This document shows, in pieces, positions 39,639 through 45,442 of a stretch of DNA of 45,442 nucleotides (the stretch's first letter is position 1; every line of letters starts with the position of its first letter). Origin of the DNA: Nitrospinales bacterium (GTDB taxonomy: Bacteria; Nitrospinota_A; UBA7883; JACRGQ01); contig JAHFEJ010000018.1 of assembly GCA_023248535.1 (NCBI GenBank), positions 1 through 45,442 of the forward strand. The letters are read 5' to 3'. Made by a program: the position numbers and the translations under genes. The notes under the pieces were generated by a model, which was not told the origin of the DNA, did not search any database, and was given only the letters and a program-made list of their open reading frames with translations.

Positions 39639-42371
39639 ATGAGCGACATAAGATATTACCGCTGTTCCATCTCCGAAACAGCCGCCGCGCTGCGAACCGA
39701 TCTCGAAAATGGATTGTCCGGAGAAGAGGCGGAACGGCGTCTGAAAAGCGGCGGATACAACCGGCTTGAAAAAACAAACAAGCGCTCCGTGGCGCGTATC
39801 GCGCTGGAGCAGCTGGCCGACCTGCTGGTCATTATCCTTATCGTGGCGGGGTTCATCTCCATCTATCTGGGAGTGTACCGCGACGCGCTGCTCATGTTCG
39901 GCATCGTGGCCGCAAACACCTGCATCCGTTTTTATCAGGAATATAAGTCGGAAAAGATACTCGAGTCCCTGGTGGCGTTGATGGTGCCCAACGCAAGGGT
40001 GGTGCGCGACGGTTCGGTGCTGGAGACCAGCGCGCTGCACCTGGTCCCCGGCGACATGGTTTTTTTAGAGGAGGGAGACGGCGTGCCGGCGGACATCCGC
40101 CTCACCGACAGCGAGAATTTCGCCACCAACGATTTCCTGCTCACCGGCGAAACAATGCCGCAGCCCAAAAGCCACGCGCTGGAGATCACCCGCGACGTGC
40201 CGGTGACCAACCAGGACAACTGTATTTTCAGCGGCGTGACGGTGGCGCGTGGCGTGGCCCGCGGCATCGTGTTTGCCACTGGCATGAACAGCGAAATCGG
40301 GCGCATCGCCGCCGGCACGGAAGAGATCAGCATGCTCCCCTCCCCCTTGCAGAAGGAAGTGACCGACCTTGCGCGCAAGCTCACCCGCATCACGCTTGTG
40401 GTGATGGCCGTCCTGTTCGCCGTGAAACTCGGTTTCCAGTCGCCGCTGCATGAGGCGTTGGTCTTCGCCATCGGCGTGGCGGCGGCCCTGGTGCCGGAAG
40501 GGATGCCGACCCAGATTTCCGTCGCCCTGGCGCTGGGGATGCGGCGGCTGGCACGGCGGAACGCGGTGGCCAAGAAACTTTCAGCCATAGAAACCATCGG
40601 GGCGGCCACCGTCATCGCCTCCGACAAAACCGGCACTATTACCCGCAACGAAATCACCATCAGCCATTGTCACTTCGGTGACCGGATTTTTTTCATTTCC
40701 GGCAACGGCTACGTCCCCATCGGCGAGATCGTGGATACCGCCGGAAAAAGCTATCACCGCGAAACCATTGGCGACCTGAAAGTCTTCTTCCTCGACGGCT
40801 ATCTCGCGTCCACCGGCACCGTCCACCCGCCCGACGCCGAACACCGCGTTTGGTATGCCGTTGGGGATCCCACCGACGCGGCCTTCGCCACGCTGGCCCA
40901 AAAGGCTGGATACGACCTTGACGAAGTGGACACCCTCTATCCCCGTATCGCTTTTTTTCCCTTCGACAACGAGCGGAAGAGGATGTCGGTGGTGCGCCAA
41001 CACAAGAAAAAGCGGATACTTTTTGTCAAAGGGGCGCCCGAAACCGTCCTGGATGCCTGCACGTCTTACACAACCGATGGCATTATGAAACCGCTGACGG
41101 ACACCGGCCGCGAACGGCTGCTGAACCTCGCCCGAAGCCATGCAATCCAGTCTTTGCGGGTGTTGGCGCTGGCATACCGGGATGTCCCCACGCGTGATGA
41201 ATATACGCGGGAAGAGACGGAAAACAACCTGACTTTTTCCGGCATGGTCATGATGCTGGATCCGTTGCACGATGGCGTGAAAGAAGCGGTTACCGCCGCC
41301 TACGCCGCCCATATGAAGGTAATGATGATAACCGGCGATAACGCCGCCACCGCGAAATCGGTGGCGCACGCCGTCGGCATGGTGGCGGACGGCCACCGCC
41401 TGCCGGAGGTCATCGACGGCGAAGAACTGGAACGGATGGATGACGCGGCGGCCGGCCGGATATTGCAGGCACGCTCGGTCATTTTTTCCCGCGTAACGCC
41501 CAAGGACAAGCTGCGCATCGTGGAACTCCTCAAGACGCGGGGAGAGGTGGTGGCGGTCACCGGGGACGGCGTGAACGACGCCCTCTCGCTCAAGCGGGCC
41601 GATATCGGCATCGCGATGGGGCTTAAGGGGAGCGAGGTGGCGCGCGAAGCGGCCGATCTGGTGTTGCTGGACGACAACTTTGCCACGATCATCGTCGCCA
41701 TCCGGGAAGGGCGCACGATCTACCGCAACCTCGAAAAAACCATAACTTCATCGCTCACTTCAAACTTTGGCGAGCTTGCCTGCGTGCTGCTCGGTTTCGC
41801 GGGAGGCTTTTGGGGAGTCCCCCAACCTCTGCTGGCGGTGCAGATTCTCGCGGTCGACCTTATCGGCGAAATGCTACCGCTCACCTTTCTCACCTACGAT
41901 CCGCCGGAGCCGGGGCTTATGACGCGTTCCCCGCGTTCGCTGCATCACCACATCATCAGCCGGGAAACGCTTCCGAACATCATCTTCTTCGGCTTCCTCA
42001 TGGGTCTTTTCGGGTTCGGCTCGTTCATGGGCGTCTACTACGGCCCCGCGCATGAAACGCTCCACTACGAACGGGCGCTGGCCGCCAGCTACATCACCAT
42101 CGTAATATGCCAATTCATGAATATCCTCTCGCGCCGCACAGACAGATCGGTTTTTGGCGCATACCTGTTCGCCAACGGCCACCTGTTGGCCGCCTTCTTC
42201 GCCTCGCTTCTCTTTGTGCTGGCGATTGTCTATGTGCCGTGGATCAACCCCTTTTTCCACACCGCCCCCCTTTCGCCGGCGGAGTGGCGTTACCCTCTGG
42301 CCGCGGCCGCCCTCTTCCTGCTGGCGCACGAGCTGCGCAAAGCGTTCCGCCCCTCCCCCGCCGCCGTTTGA
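39639..42371 (+). CDS. P2-type cation-transporting P-type ATPase
   Basis: A 910-residue membrane pump starting at ATG 39639, with AGGGAT before it; a longer frame begins inside the divergent cheA. The cation-ATPase N-terminal domain (SGEEAERRLKSGGYNRL) comes first, then LTGETMPQ of the A domain (about 168), helix 4 with VPEGMPTQIS (about 286), phosphorylated Asp329 in SDKTGTITRNE, KGAPETVLDAC, GDGVNDALSLKRADIGIAMG (about 642), and helix 6 AVDLIGEMLPLTFLTYDPPE. Helix 6 resembles the Na+,K+-ATPase (DLGTDMVPAISLAYE) more than SERCA (NLVTDGLPATAL). The ion could be Na+, K+, Ca2+ or Mg2+. No beta subunit is present. Confidence 0.92.
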   Translation: MSDIRYYRCSISETAAALRTDLENGLSGEEAERRLKSGGYNRLEKTNKRSVARIALEQLADLLVIILIVAGFISIYLGVYRDALLMFGIVAANTCIRFYQEYKSEKILESLVALMVPNARVVRDGSVLETSALHLVPGDMVFLEEGDGVPADIRLTDSENFATNDFLLTGETMPQPKSHALEITRDVPVTNQDNCIFSGVTVARGVARGIVFATGMNSEIGRIAAGTEEISMLPSPLQKEVTDLARKLTRITLVVMAVLFAVKLGFQSPLHEALVFAIGVAAALVPEGMPTQISVALALGMRRLARRNAVAKKLSAIETIGAATVIASDKTGTITRNEITISHCHFGDRIFFISGNGYVPIGEIVDTAGKSYHRETIGDLKVFFLDGYLASTGTVHPPDAEHRVWYAVGDPTDAAFATLAQKAGYDLDEVDTLYPRIAFFPFDNERKRMSVVRQHKKKRILFVKGAPETVLDACTSYTTDGIMKPLTDTGRERLLNLARSHAIQSLRVLALAYRDVPTRDEYTREETENNLTFSGMVMMLDPLHDGVKEAVTAAYAAHMKVMMITGDNAATAKSVAHAVGMVADGHRLPEVIDGEELERMDDAAAGRILQARSVIFSRVTPKDKLRIVELLKTRGEVVAVTGDGVNDALSLKRADIGIAMGLKGSEVAREAADLVLLDDNFATIIVAIREGRTIYRNLEKTITSSLTSNFGELACVLLGFAGGFWGVPQPLLAVQILAVDLIGEMLPLTFLTYDPPEPGLMTRSPRSLHHHIISRETLPNIIFFGFLMGLFGFGSFMGVYYGPAHETLHYERALAASYITIVICQFMNILSRRTDRSVFGAYLFANGHLLAAFFASLLFVLAIVYVPWINPFFHTAPLSPAEWRYPLAAAALFLLAHELRKAFRPSPAAV

Positions 42372-42466
42372 CGCATTGACTTTTATCAAAGCGCATTCAG
42401 GCGGTTTCCCCCTATAAATCATGTTAGAATAATAAGAGATCAACACGTTTCATTGCAGAGGTTTTT

Positions 42467-43921
42467 ATGGCCGGATCCGATAACAAGCAGGATATTTCCG
42501 AACTGACAAAACGGGAATACAAATACGGTTTCACCACCGACATTGAAGCGGATGTGCTCCCCAAGGGGCTGAACGAAGGGACCGTCCGCGCCATCTGGGC
42601 GAAGAAGAACGAGCCGGACTACATGCTGGAGTTCCGGCTGGGCGCGTACCGCCAGTGGCTCACCATGAAGCACCCGGAATGGGCGCACTTGCAAATCGAC
42701 CCGATAGATTTTCAGGACATCTCCTATTACTCCGCCCCGAAGAAAAAGGAAAAACTGCAAAACCTCGACGAGGTGCCGCCGGAAATCCTTCACACTTTCG
42801 AGAAGCTCGGCATTCCGCTGATGGAGCAGAAGCGGCTCTCCAACGTGGCGGTCGATGCGGTATTCGATTCGGTGAGCGTGGCGACCACCCACCAGAAAAA
42901 ACTGGCAAAACAGGGGATCATTTTCTGCTCCATCTCCGAGGCGCTGCACACGCACCCCGAACTGGTGAAAAAATATCTCGGCTCGGTGGTGCCGATCACC
43001 GACAATTTTTACGCCGCGCTCAACAGCGCCGTCTTCTCGGACGGCTCGTTCGTCTATATCCCGCCGGACACCAAATGCCCGATGGAACTTTCCACCTATT
43101 TCCGCATCAACACGGAGGAGACCGGCCAGTTCGAGCGGACGCTCATCATCTGCGACAAAAACAGCTCGGTCAGCTACATCGAGGGGTGCACCGCCCCGGC
43201 GTTCGACACCCGGCAGCTCCACGCCGCCATTGTGGAGCTGGTGGCGCTGGATAACGCCGACATCAAATACAGCACCGTGCAGAACTGGTTCGCCGGCGAC
43301 CCGGAGACCGGCAAAGGGGGCATCTACAACTTTGTGGTGAAGCGCGGCAAATGCCAAGGGGTGAACAGCAAAATAAGCTGGACGCAGATAGAAACCGGCT
43401 CGGCCATCACCTGGAAATATCCCAGCTGTGTACTGGTCGGCGACAACTCGCAAGGGGAGTTCTACTCCGTGGCGCTCACCACCGGCCACCAGCAGGCCGA
43501 TACCGGCACCAAAATGATCCATATCGGCAAAAACACCCGCTCCGTCATCATCTCGAAAGGGATATCGGCCGACGTGGCGAGCAACGCATACCGCGGCCTG
43601 GTGAGAATCGCCAGCGTGGCGGAGGGGGCCCGCAACTACACCCAATGCGACAGCATGCTGGTGGGGGACAAATGCTCGGCGCACACCTTCCCCTACATCG
43701 ATGTGGGAAACGAGAACGCGCAGGTGGAGCATGAAGCCTCCACCTCGAAGATCAGCGAAGAACAGCTTCTCTACTTCCAGCAGCGCGGCATCGGGAAGGA
43801 AGAGGCCATACGGACGATACTCAACGGATTTTGCAAAGACGTATTCAACCAACTGCCGATGGAGTTCGCGGTGGAGGCGCAAAAACTGCTCGCGCTGAAA
43901 CTGGAACACAGCGTCGGCTGA
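42467..43921 (+). CDS. sufB: Fe-S cluster assembly scaffold protein SufB
   Basis: A 484-residue SufB, the scaffold subunit of the SufBC2D complex on which Fe-S clusters form from SufS/SufE sulfur. Conserved segments include [61 protein letters not shown], and the C-terminal [20 protein letters not shown] with the proposed cluster-ligand Cys, then [23 protein letters not shown] precedes the ATG. It is first in the sufBCD operon. No SufR- or IscR-type regulator gene is beside it. Confidence 0.98.
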   Translation: MAGSDNKQDISELTKREYKYGFTTDIEADVLPKGLNEGTVRAIWAKKNEPDYMLEFRLGAYRQWLTMKHPEWAHLQIDPIDFQDISYYSAPKKKEKLQNLDEVPPEILHTFEKLGIPLMEQKRLSNVAVDAVFDSVSVATTHQKKLAKQGIIFCSISEALHTHPELVKKYLGSVVPITDNFYAALNSAVFSDGSFVYIPPDTKCPMELSTYFRINTEETGQFERTLIICDKNSSVSYIEGCTAPAFDTRQLHAAIVELVALDNADIKYSTVQNWFAGDPETGKGGIYNFVVKRGKCQGVNSKISWTQIETGSAITWKYPSCVLVGDNSQGEFYSVALTTGHQQADTGTKMIHIGKNTRSVIISKGISADVASNAYRGLVRIASVAEGARNYTQCDSMLVGDKCSAHTFPYIDVGNENAQVEHEASTSKISEEQLLYFQQRGIGKEEAIRTILNGFCKDVFNQLPMEFAVEAQKLLALKLEHSVG

Positions 43922-43935
43922 CGAACGGAGACCAC

Positions 43936-44682
43936 ATGCTTGAAATAAACGGGTTACGCGCGGGATACGGCGAAGCCGAAATCCTCAAGGGAATATCGCT
44001 TACCGTGAAGCCGGGGGAGATCCACGGCATCATGGGGCCGAACGGTCACGGCAAGAGCACGATGAGCAAGATACTGATCGGCCACCCCGCCTATGCCGTC
44101 ACCGGCGGCGGCGTCACCTTCAACGGCAAAAACCTGCTGGAGATGCCGCCGGAAAAGCGCGCGCTGGAGGGGATGTTTCTCGCCTACCAGTACCCGGTCG
44201 AGATTCCCGGCGTGAACAACGCCGAGTTCCTCCGTATGGCCTACAACGAAAAACGCAAACACGAAAAGCTGGAGCCGGTCGATCCGCTGGACTTTGACGA
44301 ACTGCTCAACGCGAAGATGAAGTTCCTCGGCATGGACAGCCGCTTCAAGGAGCGGAGCGTGAACGAAGGCTTCTCAGGCGGCGAAAAGAAAAAGAACGAA
44401 ATTCTCCAAATGGCGCTGCTGGAACCGAAGGTGGCGATACTGGACGAAATCGACAGCGGCCTCGACATCGACGCGCTGAAAGTGGTGGCAGAAGGGGTGA
44501 ACAAGCTGGCGGGGCCGGGCAACAGCCTGATGATCATCACCCACTATCCCCGCATATTGCAGTACATCAAGCCACACCATGTACATGTGCTGATCCGGGG
44601 GAAAATCGTCCGCTCCGGCGGCATGGACCTGGCTGAAGAGCTGGAGACGACCGGCTACGACAGCTACCTGAAAGAGAAATAA
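43936..44682 (+). CDS. sufC: Fe-S cluster assembly ATPase SufC
   Basis: A 248-residue ABC-type ATPase without membrane domain, which powers SufBCD. Walker A is GPNGHGKST (about 34), the Q-loop region FLAYQYPVEIPGV, the signature FSGGEKKKNEI, Walker B VAILDEIDSGLDIDAL and the H-loop ITHYPRIL. I chose ATG 43936 (GGAG upstream); a longer frame overlaps sufB by 90 bases with non-conserved sequence. Confidence 0.98.
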   Translation: MLEINGLRAGYGEAEILKGISLTVKPGEIHGIMGPNGHGKSTMSKILIGHPAYAVTGGGVTFNGKNLLEMPPEKRALEGMFLAYQYPVEIPGVNNAEFLRMAYNEKRKHEKLEPVDPLDFDELLNAKMKFLGMDSRFKERSVNEGFSGGEKKKNEILQMALLEPKVAILDEIDSGLDIDALKVVAEGVNKLAGPGNSLMIITHYPRILQYIKPHHVHVLIRGKIVRSGGMDLAEELETTGYDSYLKEK

Positions 44683-44683
44683 G

Positions 44684-45442
44684 ATGGCTCCCGGCGAACC
44701 GATTGTAAAGGATTCCCCTTTTTTCGCGGCGCTGGACCGCTTTGTCCAGAAAGCGGAGTTCCGCGCGGTCAACGAAGCATCGCTGGCGCGGATCATGGAG
44801 ATCGGCGGGCTGCCGGGCCGCAAGCATGAGATGTTCACCTTCGCCCATGTGCGGCCGCACATCGACATCCCGTTCCAGCCGAAGTTCGGCGTCGAGTCGC
44901 TCTCCTGCAACACGGTGCGGCGGCTGGTCTACCACGGCTGCGAGAAATCGTTCCTTGTCATCGCCGACGGGGTCTATTATCCGGGGCTTTCCGACATCAG
45001 CGCGGTACGCGAAGAACTGACCGTCCGCCCGCTGATTGACGCGATGGCGGACGTGGGGCCGCGCCTGCGCGAGGCCGCCGGTACGGTGAACGACATTACC
45101 ACGGCGATGCACGGCGCGTTCTGTTCCAGCGGCCTCGCAATCGGCGTCAAGGCGGGAACGAAACTCTCCGCGCCGCTGCAAGTTATCGTCTACTCCACCT
45201 CGGCCAACGAGCGGCTAAATGCAACATTCCCCGCCGTCACCCTCGACTTGGGCGAAGGGGCCAAGGCGGCTGTCATTGTAAAATCGGCCGGCGAGGCGGG
45301 AGCATACCTCTGCAACGCGCTTTTCGACCTGCGGCTCGGCATCGCCGCCACGCTCGACTGGGCCTTTATCCAGTCCGACAATCCGGCGGCGGTGCACCTG
45401 GCGACGATACGGATGACGGCGCAGAAATACGCGCGCTACAAC
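44684..45442 (+). CDS. sufD: Fe-S cluster assembly protein SufD (3' partial)
   Basis: An ATG one base after the sufC stop opens a frame that runs 253 codons to the window end. The product begins MAPGEPIVKDSPFFAALDRF and has GLPGRKHEMFTFAHV, the SufD pattern of an N-terminal helical domain (LPxxKxExWKYT in better-known members). It continues into the beta-helix with SSGLAIGVKAGTKLSAPLQV and LGEGAKAAVIVKSAGE. SufD is the paralogue of SufB and partner in the SufBC2D scaffold. The C-terminal third is outside the window. Confidence 0.92.
   Translation, partial: MAPGEPIVKDSPFFAALDRFVQKAEFRAVNEASLARIMEIGGLPGRKHEMFTFAHVRPHIDIPFQPKFGVESLSCNTVRRLVYHGCEKSFLVIADGVYYPGLSDISAVREELTVRPLIDAMADVGPRLREAAGTVNDITTAMHGAFCSSGLAIGVKAGTKLSAPLQVIVYSTSANERLNATFPAVTLDLGEGAKAAVIVKSAGEAGAYLCNALFDLRLGIAATLDWAFIQSDNPAAVHLATIRMTAQKYARYN

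Overview
The window looks like chromosomal DNA of a GC-rich diderm (Gram-negative-type) bacterium. It carries an LPS-type family 9 heptosyltransferase, a sigma-54-type promoter in front of a type IV pilin, two long CheA kinases and a CuA-containing heme-copper oxidase cluster. The gene content resembles deep-branching environmental lineages related to Nitrospinota, Nitrospirota or the former Deltaproteobacteria, but nothing here fixes the phylum.

Layout. 1-4.2 kb: the end of a hybrid histidine kinase, a palindromic repeat block, a NIT-domain SpoIIE-type phosphatase/anti-sigma kinase, and a small GDT1-type exporter. 4.3-9.7 kb: housekeeping genes yicC, gmk and folD, interrupted by a GxxExxY-gene remnant with inverted ends, then a large lipoprotein of Fn3 and beta-propeller repeats. 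9.7-10.15 kb: a second, larger palindrome block. 10.2-15 kb (minus strand): a terminal-oxidase-like operon (small membrane protein, CuA subunit II, subunit I, a 41-residue membrane protein, SenC/Sco, cytochrome b, unknown protein). Subunit I lacks the active-site tyrosine at both known positions, so an NO reductase of the sNOR type fits better than an oxygen reductase.

15.2-26.1 kb is a cell-surface glycan and pilus region: a heptosyltransferase, a helical-repeat protein, a glutaredoxin-like protein, a large polytopic protein, pilA with its own terminator, two TMTC-like membrane glycosyltransferases sharing an apparently identical 1,049-bp core, and a GT39-like enzyme. I infer a pilin or envelope glycosylation island. 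dut, tRNA-Gly(CCC) and valS follow.

29.7-39.5 kb (minus strand) is a chemosensory cluster: cheA, cheW, cheR, a second cheA, an Hpt-CheW fusion, cheB and a long receiver protein, with no chemoreceptor gene in view. Both CheA proteins contain tandem MshEN-like motifs, a fold known to bind c-di-GMP. The window ends with a P2-type cation ATPase and the sufB-sufC-sufD Fe-S assembly operon, cut inside sufD.

The least explained signals are the palindrome blocks, where a ~55-bp module sits inside the loops of hairpins that also occur nearby in 'empty' form, the Tyr-less oxidase operon, the gene-conversion tract, and the MshEN-like CheAs.
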